DNA from: Pseudocolwellia agarivorans
GTDB taxonomy: Bacteria > Pseudomonadota > Gammaproteobacteria > Enterobacterales > Alteromonadaceae
NCBI RefSeq assembly: GCF_002000085.1
Contig: NZ_MUZU01000003.1
Span: 331,119-395,118 of the forward strand
DNA: 64,000 nt
Reading direction: 5' to 3'
Shown: positions 18,323 through 28,700 of the stretch, piece by piece
How the letters are laid out: the number at the start of each line of letters is the position of its first letter
How positions within the stretch are numbered: the stretch's first letter is position 1
The notes under the pieces: model-generated
What the model saw: only the letters and a program-made list of their open reading frames with translations
Databases searched by the model: none
Told to the model about the DNA's origin: nothing
Made by a program: the position numbers and the translations under genes

Positions 18323-19750
18323 ATGAAAATAAAAAATATATTACTCACAACACTCCTGTTGTTTTTTTTCACTCTTGAGGTATTTATCACCTTCGACTTT
18401 ATTGCTCAAGAAAAAGCACTGGAAAAAACGCGAGCACAGGTATACCAAACAATTATTCAATTACAAAATCAAATTGGTTATGTGGGACTTATCCATAATT
18501 TTAAAAATTACATGTTAAGGCCTAGTAAAACAGATTATAGAGACAAGGCCTTAAAAAACTTTTCGCAAGCCTCCAAACAAGTAAATACACTTGAAATACT
18601 CGGAACAAATATTTTAGGGAAGCTTGAAATGCCACAAACTAAAAGCATGCTATTTGCTTATAAAAGTCGGTTAGACACATTACCTAGCTTAATTAAAAAA
18701 AATGTTTCCGCTCGTGAACTCGACAAATACGTGCAATACAATGACATTCCCTCTCGTGATGAAATAGAAGCTGTTTCAAGCCAGCTTTCCCAAGCGCTCA
18801 ACGAAAAATCTTTAACCCTACTTGATAATAGTACTAGAAATGGTTTCATCATTCTGGCCGCTTTAATGATGACGTTAATGACACTCGTGCATTTCTGGCT
18901 TAAAACACAACAAGCGGCACTCATTAAAAGTAACGCTTTAAATACCAAATTAAAAAATAACAAAACGGAGATTGAGCGTTCTCAAAAAATCCTCTTAAAT
19001 GCGATGCAAGACATTGAAAACGAAAAACAAGCTGCGTCTCAGCTCAATGAACAACTGCTAAATAAAAATAAAGAAATGGAACAGTTTATTTATACCGTGT
19101 CACATGATCTTAAATCCCCTCTTGTTACTATAGGCGGTTTTACTAATAACCTCGCAACAGAGTTATCTGAACAATTAACCGAAAAGCAACAATATCGCTT
19201 TAGCAGAATTATTGAAAATGTTAACAACATGGAAACTTTACTAGGTGATTTATTAGAGCTATCGAAAATAGTACAACAAGCAATTACGCTAAATGATGTA
19301 GATGTAAAAAAAGTATTAAACGAACAATTTTTAGTCCTTGAAAACCCCATTATTGAAAGCAAAGCGGTTATTAATGTCGCGGATAACTTACATACTATTA
19401 AGGCTAATTATCGACTGTTTTCAGAGGTAATACTCAACCTGTTAAGCAATGCCTTTAAATACAGAATACCCATGCAACAACTGGTTATTGATATTTATAC
19501 GACTCAAACAGAAACCACAACAACCCTACACATAAAAGATAACGGAATAGGTATTGACGCTAAATACCATGACCTTGTTTTTGGTATTTTTGAAAGGCTT
19601 TCAACTAAAGACGGTACCGGCGTTGGACTAACCATTGTAAGAACAATAATGGACAAACATAAAGGTAAAGTTTCATTAGAGTCAACTCTTGGCGAAGGCT
19701 GCTGCTTCTCGGTAGCCTTTCCTAATAATGTAGAAGTTAATGAGAATTAA
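18323..19750 (+). CDS. Membrane sensor histidine kinase
   Basis: 475 residues. Two membrane segments (about 7-26 and 173-191) bracket a helical periplasmic sensor of about 145 residues with no recognised domain. A coiled-coil linker (200-255) leads to the H box YTVSHDLKSPLVTIGGF with His near 261. The ATPase domain has NLLSNAFKYR, DNGIGID and GTGVGLTIVRTIMDKHKG. The kinase part is of the type found in phytochrome-like kinases, which pair with Rcp1-like regulators such as the one at 16189. The signal sensed is unknown. Confidence 0.9.
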   Translation: MKIKNILLTTLLLFFFTLEVFITFDFIAQEKALEKTRAQVYQTIIQLQNQIGYVGLIHNFKNYMLRPSKTDYRDKALKNFSQASKQVNTLEILGTNILGKLEMPQTKSMLFAYKSRLDTLPSLIKKNVSARELDKYVQYNDIPSRDEIEAVSSQLSQALNEKSLTLLDNSTRNGFIILAALMMTLMTLVHFWLKTQQAALIKSNALNTKLKNNKTEIERSQKILLNAMQDIENEKQAASQLNEQLLNKNKEMEQFIYTVSHDLKSPLVTIGGFTNNLATELSEQLTEKQQYRFSRIIENVNNMETLLGDLLELSKIVQQAITLNDVDVKKVLNEQFLVLENPIIESKAVINVADNLHTIKANYRLFSEVILNLLSNAFKYRIPMQQLVIDIYTTQTETTTTLHIKDNGIGIDAKYHDLVFGIFERLSTKDGTGVGLTIVRTIMDKHKGKVSLESTLGEGCCFSVAFPNNVEVNEN

Positions 19751-20413
19751 TAGTCAAAAAATAGGATCTAAAGATTGTTTTTACTTCAACTGTTTATAAA
19801 AATATCTGAAAAGTAATTAACCAACCACTTCTTTGCATCATTCAGTCAATCGAATAAAGCGTATAACGAGCTATGTTAAAGTGTTCATTACTTTTACTAG
19901 GGAAGTCAGGAAACATGTTTCAGATGATGAGCACTTTACCGTCCCAAAAGAAAAGTAGTGTGTAAATGTTTCACATAGTCATGAAAAATATACTCAACCA
20001 TTACTCGAGTTACACACAGAAAGTTGCCACAAAACACAAACCTACATGATTTAACCACACATTAATCGCCAGAAAAATAAGGGGATTAAGCAAGTTATAC
20101 CTTAAGAATTATCTTGTTGTTAATATCGGTACAAGTTCTGCATTATCAAGATTATATAAATACCTGTAATCATAAAGGAGTCTTTACTTATAATGCGATT
20201 AACAATAAAAACCCCTTGTTATGCGAATAAATTTCAACATTAAGAAATAATTAACGTGTCATTTAGATAATATTTCTTTATATTTGCGACCTTTTATCTA
20301 TAAATCAGTAAATTACAAAATTTATCATCCCGAATTCGGGTTAACTTGTTATTACATACTGACCATTGAATAAGATTTACCAACTCAATATCAGTTAATC
20401 AATGTAAAAAGGA
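19751..20413. other. Long intergenic region upstream of opgG
   Basis: About 660 bases without a supportable gene. The only sharp feature is a perfect 12-base palindrome CCCGAATTCGGG at 20329-20340, 74 bases before opgG. The region is large enough for a small RNA or a long regulated leader, but I see nothing that proves one. Confidence 0.5.
20329..20340. promoter_or_regulatory. 12-base perfect palindrome upstream of opgG
   Basis: CCCGAATTCGGG is a self-complementary, GC-ended block in otherwise AT-rich sequence. Candidate operator for the opgGH operon; no regulator can be assigned from sequence. Confidence 0.3.
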
Positions 20414-21964
20414 ATGACTTTGAAAAAGCGAATCAATTTGTTAGCGGCACTAGCCGCACTAGCAATAACGTCCTCTTATAATGTATTGGCACAAAACGAT
20501 ACGAATAAAGTTCAAGAAGCTAAACAGAAACAAGAACGCCCTACTTATCGCTTTGACCGAAAATGGCTCAAAAATAAAGCAAAAGAGCTTGCGTCTCAAG
20601 ATTATAAATTACAGCGGATACCTGAAGATAACCCATTAAGTAAAATGAGTTACGACGAATATAAAAAAATACAGTTTGAACGTGGTGCAACTATATGGTC
20701 TCGTGAAGATCGTAATTTTAGGCTTACACCTCTTCATCCAGGTTTTTTATTTAAAACACCCGTTAAATTAAATTTAGTCGTTGGTGGTGTTTCTCGCCGC
20801 ATTTTATATACAACCGATATTTTTAATTACAATGACGAACTTCAAGATATTAAAAAATCAGAAGCCAAAGGTTATTCAGGCTTCAGTGTTACTCATCCTA
20901 TAAATACGCCTAAAAAGTGGGATGAGTTTATGGTTTTTCAAGGAGGTACGTATTTTAGAGCAGTTGGAGAGTCAAATTGGTATGGATTATCTGCGCGGGG
21001 TTTAGCAATTAATACAGCAAAACCGTCTGGTGAAGAGTTTCCAGAATTTACTGAATTTTGGATTGAGCGCCCGAGTAAAAAGAACAAATATTTAATTGTT
21101 CATGCCTTAATGCAAAGCCCCTCAGCTACTGGAGCTTTTACTTTTACCGCATCTCCAGGGAAAAACACAGAAATCAAAGTAGAAAGCGTTATTTTTCCTC
21201 GTAAAGACATACCTTCTTTTGGTGTAGCACCATTAACCTCTATGTTTTTATTTAACCCTATCAATACAACTCGATTCGATGACTTTCGTCCAGCGGTTCA
21301 TGATTCTGATGGCTTGTTTATGATAAAAGGTAACGGCGAAAAATTATGGCGACCATTAGCAAACCCTCGTCGTTTAGAAGTATCCGTATTTGAAGATGAG
21401 GCTATTAAAGGTTTTGGGCTAATGCAACGCAGTCGTAAATTTACCAACTTTGAAGATATCGAAGCACATTATCAAAAAAGACCGTCTGCTTGGGTTACTC
21501 CTATATCTGATTGGGGTAAAGGTCATGTTGAATTAATTGAAATTCCAACAAATGCGGAAATTCACGATAATATTGTGGCTTTTTGGCAACCCAAAGAACC
21601 TTTAAAAGCAGGCGAAGAACGCTCTTTTTCTTACAAAGTATCTTGGGGGAACTCAGTTCCAGCAGAATTACATGACGGTCGAATTGTAGCTACCGCTTCT
21701 GGGCGTGCTCTTGGTTCTAATACTGTTCGTGACTTTGTTATAGATTATGAAGGGAAAAGCATTCCCGCAGACATGATCATTAATGCTTCAAGTAGTACAG
21801 GCAAAATTGTAGGAACTATCAGTAAAGTCATTCCTGAAAATGGTCATTTAAGAGTAGTCGTTAAGTTTGAAGCCGGTGAAGAAGACGTTTCTGAACTGAG
21901 AGTTTCGTTAACAAATAAAGATAAGCAATGGGGTGAAACATGGCTTTACCGATGGACACGATAA
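20414..21964 (+). CDS. opgG: Glucan biosynthesis protein G (periplasmic)
   Basis: Periplasmic protein needed for branching or release of osmoregulated periplasmic glucans. 516 residues with a Sec signal peptide (KKRINLLAALAALAITSSYN, cleaved near VLAQ). The OpgG/MdoG beta-sandwich follows, starting YRFDRKWLKNKAKELA and including TPLHPGFLF and FQGGTYFRAVG. The SD AAGGA abuts ATG at 20414 but is six bases from the in-frame TTG at 20420, which may be the true start. Its 3' end overlaps opgH by 25 bases, so the two are one operon. Confidence 0.95.
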   Translation: MTLKKRINLLAALAALAITSSYNVLAQNDTNKVQEAKQKQERPTYRFDRKWLKNKAKELASQDYKLQRIPEDNPLSKMSYDEYKKIQFERGATIWSREDRNFRLTPLHPGFLFKTPVKLNLVVGGVSRRILYTTDIFNYNDELQDIKKSEAKGYSGFSVTHPINTPKKWDEFMVFQGGTYFRAVGESNWYGLSARGLAINTAKPSGEEFPEFTEFWIERPSKKNKYLIVHALMQSPSATGAFTFTASPGKNTEIKVESVIFPRKDIPSFGVAPLTSMFLFNPINTTRFDDFRPAVHDSDGLFMIKGNGEKLWRPLANPRRLEVSVFEDEAIKGFGLMQRSRKFTNFEDIEAHYQKRPSAWVTPISDWGKGHVELIEIPTNAEIHDNIVAFWQPKEPLKAGEERSFSYKVSWGNSVPAELHDGRIVATASGRALGSNTVRDFVIDYEGKSIPADMIINASSSTGKIVGTISKVIPENGHLRVVVKFEAGEEDVSELRVSLTNKDKQWGETWLYRWTR

Positions 21965-24045
21965 ACTTGAAAGAACAAGCGATACCACCCGAAGCAAAAC
22001 TAGATATGCCAGCACAAGATTTTAAAAAAAATCTTAATGTGAAACATCGCTGGCAGGGATGGAGAGCTTTAGTAGCAAGGCTTATCACTTTTGGTGGCGC
22101 GTTATCTTTAACCGGATACGCAACTTATCAAATGGTATTAATTGTTTCTGAAGGGATGGTTACCGCACTTCAATGGGCGATGGTAAGTTTGTTTGCTATA
22201 ACATTTGTTTGGATTGCATTAGCGGCATGTGCTGCAGTGTGTGGATTTGTTTTTTCTGGTAAATCTCAGTTTAAAAAAAGAGCGAGCATTTCCGGTAAAA
22301 AAACGGTTCTTTTAATGCCTACATATAATGAAGATCCTAGTGAAACATGTGCCGCTCTATATAGTATGGGTGAAAATATTGCAGCAGAAGGACTAGGTGA
22401 TCTGTTTGAAATATTTATCATTTCTGATTCTAATAACCCTGATGTATGGGTTAAAGAAACGGCCGCTGTTCAACGGTTAAAAGATGCTTTGGCTGGTAAA
22501 GTTAATGTTTGGTATAGAAGACGTCACGATAACAAGGCCAAGAAAGCGGGCAATGTTCATGAATTTGTTAGCCGTTGGGGCGCACGTTACGACTATATGT
22601 TAGTGCTTGATGCAGACAGCCTACTCTCTGTTGATACATTAAAAACGTTGATGGAAGAAATGGCCACTGATGACAATAGCGGTATTATTCAAACCCTACC
22701 GTGCCTATATCGTGGTGATACCTTGTTTGCACGATTACAACAGTTTGCGGGGACTATTTATGGTCCCATTGTGGCGCGTGGCGTAACTGCTTGGCAAGGA
22801 GACGATGGTAATTACTGGGGGCATAATGCAATTATTCGTGTGAAAGCTTTCGCTGATACAGCCGGCTTACCCACTCTGGGCGGTATTAAGCCTTTTAAAG
22901 GTGATATTTTATCTCATGATTTTGTTGAAGCTGCTCTCATGCGAAGAGCGGGTTGGTCGGTGAGAATGCTGCCTGAACTAAAAGGCTCTTGGGAAGAAAG
23001 CCCGCCTAGTTTATCTGATGTTGCTATTCGTGACCGACGTTGGGCACAGGGAAATATTCAGCATTTAGCCGTATTAAAAGCTAAAGGACTCCGCTGGCCT
23101 AATCGTTTTCATATGATAACAGGCGTTATGGGATATATGGCTTCGCCATTTTGGTTAGCGCTAATTCTGGTCGGTATTGTTATGGCAATACAAATACACT
23201 ATGTCAATATTGAATACTTTACCGACGAATATTCGCTATTTCCGAACTGGCCGCTGTTTGATTCTGAACGCATGCTTTTACTGTTTATGTTTACTATGGT
23301 TATATTATTAGTACCTAAAGCATTAGGCTTATTAAGAGCTTTTTTTCATAGCCCGTTACGTAAACCTCTTGGTATTATTAGGCTTACACTGGGTGCTATT
23401 GTTGAAATGTTTTTTTCAATTCTCTATGCTCCTATTTTTATGCTAATTCACAGTAAACATATTTTTGATATTTTTAGAGGCCGTGATTCAGGCTGGGCTA
23501 CTCAACAACGACAGTACAAAGGAGCGCCTTGGGGCCTGTTATGTAAGCAGCACTTTTGGCATACCGTTATAGGGGTAAGTATTACCGCTGTTTTGTATTA
23601 TTACTCACCTATGTTGCTTGTATGGTTATCGCCTACGGTAATTGGCTTAGTTTTTTCGATTCCATTATCCGCGCTAAGTGGTAGTAGAACATTAGCAAAA
23701 ATGTTTCGTTTCTTTGGTATTTTAAATATACCAGAAGAGGTGAAAGAGTTGCCTATTATGCAGCAGCGCGATCAATTTTCTGAAGCTTTACAAAAAGATA
23801 TTGAACATCTTGATATTGCTGCGTTACTAAATAATAGCAAGCTTCAACAAGCACATTTTAATATGGCAGGACAAGCACCGGAACCTAAACGAGGCCAACC
23901 TAATATAAATAAAATAAGTGCTGAATGTAAAATTAATGATGCCAACCTACAGCAAGAAGCGCTTGATTGGTTTACTAAGCAAGAATTAATGGAAGTGCTA
24001 TGCGAACCTTTATTATTAAAAAAGTTAGCGCTAAAAGTGGCTTAG
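21940..24045 (+). CDS. opgH: Glucan glucosyltransferase H (membrane)
   Basis: Family 2 glycosyltransferase that builds the linear beta-glucan backbone of osmoregulated periplasmic glucans from UDP-glucose and moves it across the inner membrane. 701 residues. Two N-terminal helices (about 47-68, 78-100) precede the catalytic domain with LLMPTYNEDPSETCA, ISDSNNPDVW, VLDADSLLS, SHDFVEAALMRRAGW and RDRRWAQGN (acid and QxxRW-type positions). Several further membrane helices lie in 385-590. It overlaps the end of opgG. ATG five codons later (21955) is an alternative start. Confidence 0.95.
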   Translation: MALPMDTINLKEQAIPPEAKLDMPAQDFKKNLNVKHRWQGWRALVARLITFGGALSLTGYATYQMVLIVSEGMVTALQWAMVSLFAITFVWIALAACAAVCGFVFSGKSQFKKRASISGKKTVLLMPTYNEDPSETCAALYSMGENIAAEGLGDLFEIFIISDSNNPDVWVKETAAVQRLKDALAGKVNVWYRRRHDNKAKKAGNVHEFVSRWGARYDYMLVLDADSLLSVDTLKTLMEEMATDDNSGIIQTLPCLYRGDTLFARLQQFAGTIYGPIVARGVTAWQGDDGNYWGHNAIIRVKAFADTAGLPTLGGIKPFKGDILSHDFVEAALMRRAGWSVRMLPELKGSWEESPPSLSDVAIRDRRWAQGNIQHLAVLKAKGLRWPNRFHMITGVMGYMASPFWLALILVGIVMAIQIHYVNIEYFTDEYSLFPNWPLFDSERMLLLFMFTMVILLVPKALGLLRAFFHSPLRKPLGIIRLTLGAIVEMFFSILYAPIFMLIHSKHIFDIFRGRDSGWATQQRQYKGAPWGLLCKQHFWHTVIGVSITAVLYYYSPMLLVWLSPTVIGLVFSIPLSALSGSRTLAKMFRFFGILNIPEEVKELPIMQQRDQFSEALQKDIEHLDIAALLNNSKLQQAHFNMAGQAPEPKRGQPNINKISAECKINDANLQQEALDWFTKQELMEVLCEPLLLKKLALKVA

Positions 24046-24051
24046 CACTTT

Positions 24052-24112
24052 TATACCCGTTACCAATCAAGAGACTATTTCAGAGCGCATCTTGAATGAT
24101 AACGGTTATATA
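24052..24112. repeat. Dispersed palindrome, family 1, complete copy D
   Basis: A 61-base element. The left arm TATACCCGTTACCAATCAAG starts at 24052; the right arm TCTTGAATGATAACGGTTAT ends near 24110. The centre CTATTTCAGAGCGCAT is shared with the copy at 5290. It sits 7 bases after the opgH stop, so it will fold at the 3' end of the opgGH message. Confidence 0.8.
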
Positions 24113-24148
24113 GCAAGTCCGTTAAGTTTTTCTCACTTAGCGAAAGTT

Positions 24149-24180
24149 AAAAAGCCAGTTACTTATGTAGCTGGCTTTTA
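24149..24180. terminator. Bidirectional terminator between opgH and gor
   Basis: AAAAGCCAG and CTGGCTTTT form a 9-base stem with a loop of about 12 bases, with T runs on both strands. It lies between the convergent ends of opgH and the glutathione reductase gene. Confidence 0.75.
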
Positions 24181-24234
24181 AATTGGTAATAATGCTTCCA
24201 AATTTCACACACTAGCGTTTAGCTTTCCAAAAAG

Positions 24235-25587
24235 CTACATAGTGACAAATTCTTCGGCAGACGTAGGGTGTATTGCAATAGTATTATCAAAGTCAGCTTT
24301 AGTAGCGCCCATTTTCATCGCTACAGCAAAGCCTTGCAAGAGTTCATCACTACCAAAACCAATGCTGTGAATACCAACAATTTTTTCTTCTTTACCTACG
24401 CAAACAAGCTTCATGCGTGTTGGATCGCGGTAGTCTTCAGTAATCGCCTGATATAAAGCTGTAAACTGAGAGTTATATACTTTTACGTTTGCTTCGCCGT
24501 GTTCAGCAATCGCTTCTTTTTCACTTAAACCTACAGTTCCAATAACCGGATGGCTAAATACTACCGTAGCAATGTTTGAATAATCTAAATGCTCGTCAGG
24601 CTTGTTGTTAAATAAACGTTCACATAAACGACGACCTGCCGCTACGGCAACAGGAGTAAGTTGAGCACGGCCGGTGTTATCGCCTACAGCATAAATACCA
24701 TCAACGTTGGTGTTTTGGTATTTGTCTGTTGGTATAAAACCACGCTTATCTAATTCGATTCCTGTCGCTTCAATGTTGATATTGTCGGTTGCAGGCTCGC
24801 GACCAATAGCCCAAATCAGTTTTTCTACAGGACCAACTGATTGACCATTTTCTAGATGAACGGTAATTTGGCCATCGTCATGTTTTTCAATTCGGCTCGG
24901 TGTACTGTTGGTATGTAATGTTGGTCCATGTTTCGCCATTTGTTCAACAAGAGTATCACTTAGCATTTCATCAAAAGCGCGTAGTGGTTTTTCTTTTCTT
25001 ACCAATAAATGTGCATCGGTACCTAACGCATGAAAAACGCCAGCCAACTCAACGGCTATATAACCAGCGCCAATTACAGCAACACTTTTAGGTTGTTCTG
25101 TTAAAGCAAAAAAACCATCTGAATCTATGCCGTATTCTGCGCCTTCAATATTTGGAATACTTGGGCGACCACCTGTTGCAATGGTAATATGATCAGCGGT
25201 GTATAGCTCGCCATTAACTTCTAAAGTATTTTTATTCACAAACGTTGCAAAACCATCAATTACCGTTACATTATTCGCATCAAAGCCGCGCTGATACGCT
25301 GCATGAATACGTTCAATATACGCTTCTCTGTTTTTAACTAATGTTGACCAATCAAAGCCTTGTAATGGTGCTTTAAATCCAAAGTCTGCTGAATAGTTGA
25401 GTGCATCCGCAATTTGCCCTGCATACCACATCGCTTTTTTAGGTACACAACCCACATTAACACAGGTTCCACCAATATATTTGGCTTCAATAACCGCCGC
25501 TTTTTTGCCTAGTTTAGCTGCGCGATTAGCAGATGCGATACCGCCACTACCACCACCAATAGAAATGTAATCAAAATGTTGAGTCAT
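24235..25587 (-). CDS. gor: Glutathione-disulfide reductase
   Basis: NADPH-dependent flavoenzyme that keeps glutathione reduced. 450 residues, as usual. The FAD-binding [10 protein letters not shown] is at 11-20, the redox-active disulfide Cys42/Cys47 in GGTCVNVGC, and the NAD(P)-binding [11 protein letters not shown] near 173-183. The second FAD motif is [17 protein letters not shown] near 297-313, and the catalytic HPTSAEE lies near the C-terminus. It is a monocistronic gene, convergent with opgH. Confidence 0.95.
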   Translation of the reverse strand: MTQHFDYISIGGGSGGIASANRAAKLGKKAAVIEAKYIGGTCVNVGCVPKKAMWYAGQIADALNYSADFGFKAPLQGFDWSTLVKNREAYIERIHAAYQRGFDANNVTVIDGFATFVNKNTLEVNGELYTADHITIATGGRPSIPNIEGAEYGIDSDGFFALTEQPKSVAVIGAGYIAVELAGVFHALGTDAHLLVRKEKPLRAFDEMLSDTLVEQMAKHGPTLHTNSTPSRIEKHDDGQITVHLENGQSVGPVEKLIWAIGREPATDNINIEATGIELDKRGFIPTDKYQNTNVDGIYAVGDNTGRAQLTPVAVAAGRRLCERLFNNKPDEHLDYSNIATVVFSHPVIGTVGLSEKEAIAEHGEANVKVYNSQFTALYQAITEDYRDPTRMKLVCVGKEEKIVGIHSIGFGSDELLQGFAVAMKMGATKADFDNTIAIHPTSAEEFVTM

Positions 25588-25707
25588 GTGTGCCTCGATA
25601 AGTAAATTTAAATAAGTTAACTGTGCAGACCGAAGAAAGGTAAAAATGCTTTCGTACAGTCCACATTATTATGTGCAAGTCGCTTTAATGAAAAGTGTTT
25701 AAGCTCT

Positions 25708-25735
25708 CGGTTATCAATATATTAATTGATAACCG
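25708..25735. terminator. Perfect hairpin downstream of the propeller/GGDEF/EAL gene
   Basis: CGGTTATCAAT (25708-25718) and ATTGATAACCG (25725-25735) form an 11-base perfect stem with a 6-base loop, about 45 bases after the stop of the minus-strand gene. No good T run follows, so it could be an RNA 3'-end stabiliser or an operator for gor. Confidence 0.4.
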
Positions 25736-25779
25736 CAAGAAGTAACGACTTTAGTTAAACCATTATACAAAAATAATGT

Positions 25780-28700
25780 TTATTTCTCGTCAGAATCTTT
25801 TGATAGGTATTGGGTTGTACCTGCTGCATCCATTGGACGACTATATAAATATCCTTGGATATTATGACATTGACGCGCCAATAAATAGTCAAGTTGTTCT
25901 TGTGTTTCAACCCCTTCAGCAATGCATTTCATGTTAAGTCGTTTAGCTAACACTATGGTTGCATCCACAATTGCCTCATCGGTATCATCTACACCAATAC
26001 CGGAGACAAATGAACGATCTATTTTAATCACATGTAGCGGAAGCTGCTTTAAATAAGATAAGGACGAATAGCCCGTACCAAAGTCGTCTAATGCCATTAA
26101 AATACCTAGATCCGACAAAGCATTCATTGTACTTATTGCTTTTTTCGGCTCAGCAATTAATGCGCTTTCAGTCACTTCTAACTTAATAGCGCTTGGCGGT
26201 AAATCATACTTTTTAAGTTGTGCTTTAATAAAAGGATACAAATTGTCATTAACAAAGTGAAACGGCGATATATTGATTGATAAAAACAATTCTTGATTAT
26301 GTTTTCTCCACTCAACCAAACGTTGTAAGCCAATGTTTACCACTTGTTCTGTGATGGTAATAATCAAACCTAACTCTTCTGCTTTAGGAATAAACACTAA
26401 AGGTGAAATCAATCCACCTTTACTTTGCCAACGCAGTAATAATTCTAAACCTATCGTTTGATTAAGTAATGGGTTTACAATAGGTTGATAATAATTTACA
26501 AATTCTTGATTATAAATCGCTTGTTTTAAATTAGATTCAACCTGGAGCCTTTCGGTAGCTTCTTGATTCATACGTTCAGTAAAAAACTGATAGGTATTTC
26601 TACCTAACTGTTTAGAGTAATACATAGCAATATCAGCATGATGCAATAATTCATCTGAGTTTTTTGCGTCGTCTGGATATAAAGCAATACCTATACTAGC
26701 GCCTACACTCACTATATTAGAGTTCAAATTAACAGGTTCACCTATGGTGGTTATCATTTTTTGAGCAATTTGGCTAAGCTGGGCTGTACCTTTAAAATAT
26801 TCAAGTAAAACAACAAACTCATCTCCACCAATACGCGCAACAGTATCTCTAGCACGTAAAATAGAGTTTAATCTTACTGTTATTTCTTTCAGCAGCAAAT
26901 CACCGTTATCATGACCTAAGCTGTCATTTACCTGTTTAAATCGATCAAGATCGATAAAAAATAACGCAATAGAGGATTTCTTTTTATGTGAGTAGTTCAT
27001 TGCGTCTTGAATGCGTTCTAACAAAAAAGAACGATTAGGTAGGTTGGTTAAATGATCATAATTGGCTAAATACCGTAATTCTTTTTCTGCTGTTTTTTGA
27101 GCGGTAATGTCAGTAAAAACACAAATGTAGTGAAGCTGGTTATTCGTGGTATTTCGACTAACCGTAATATTTAAAATAACATGATATTCTACCTGACTAT
27201 TGATAAATATACGTTCCTCACCTCTCCAGTGTTCTCCTTCATTTAAAGACGAAAAAACCTCTCGATATTTTTTACGCTGGTCTTTATTAAAACCAAATAA
27301 TTCATTATTAAAATCAAATTCATTTTTCTCCCAGCCAAAAACATCACACAGCGATTGGTTTGCCGTTACACGAGTAAAGTTTTCACTAATAATAAATACC
27401 CAATCTTTGGTCTGTTTAAACGCATCACCGTAATATAGAGCACGCTCTTCCGCGGCTTTATTTTCAGTAATATTAGTGTACGAACCCGTTACTCGAGAAG
27501 GACTACCATTAGGATAAAACTCAACAATTTTTCCTAAATCTTTATACCATAGCCATTGACCACTTTTACTCTTAAGTCGGTAAGTACAGTTAAAGTTACC
27601 TTCCGTATTCTTTTGATTTAAAAAGAGTCTCCATCGCCCAATAAAGTTTTCTTGATCATCAGGGTGAATAAGTTCTACATGCTTTTCAAACGAATAGGAA
27701 TCGCCATATTTTTTTAACCCTAAATCTTCAGTAGCCCGCTTGGCAAAAATCAAATTATTATGTGCTTGCCAGTCCCATACTTCACTGTTACTTCCAATAA
27801 GGGCGAGCTGTAGTCGATTTTCTCGATACTTCACTTCTTCATGTATGCTGAGCAAAGCTTTTCTTTGTAATTGACGTTTATATATCCAGATAGTGATAAT
27901 AGATAACGTTACAAACAAATAAATAAAGTAAGCAAACGGTGAGGCCCAAGGTGAATAACTGATAGAAAAAACAATTCGGGCAGGTTCCGAGTATTTTCCC
28001 GTTAGGGGCGATTTAATTCTTGCTTCAAGTGTATGATTACCTGACGCTAATGTAGGAAAGGTTATACTATTTTCGCTTGTTAACGGGTATTCAACATTAT
28101 CATGTCCCATCAGTTTAAACTGATATTTAACCTCATTGTTTCTACCAAATGTAAACGCCGAAAAATCAACCCGTATTCCCACATCGTTATAATTCAGAAG
28201 TATCTTTTGATCGGGCTCAAATGTTATAGGTAAATTTAATTCTCTTGATAAGACATTAACGTGCGTTACTTTTAACTTAAAACTGGAAGTGTTTTGCGAT
28301 TGCTGTTTTTTAAAGATTATAGGATCAAAAAGGCTCAATCCAGCCATACCACCATAAGCGAACTTATTTCCATTAACAACGCCACCAGCACCGCCATTAA
28401 ATTCTTTATTTACTAAGCCATCTTTTACGCCAAAATTTCTAAAATGATGGCTCTCTCTGTTCATCATAAAAAGGCCATCATGACTTGAAAACCAAATATC
28501 CCCCTCATTATCTATTTTTAAATTATAAATATTATTATCGATAGGAGAATTACTACTTGAATAATAATACGTTGGCTTAAAGTCCGGAAGCGATAATCCT
28601 ATAAGTCCTTTTCCAACGAAGCTAAGCCATAATGTTTGGCTTTTATCTATCACCCAATTATCAATGTAAGACCACTCTGAAATATTGGTGCGAGGATGTT

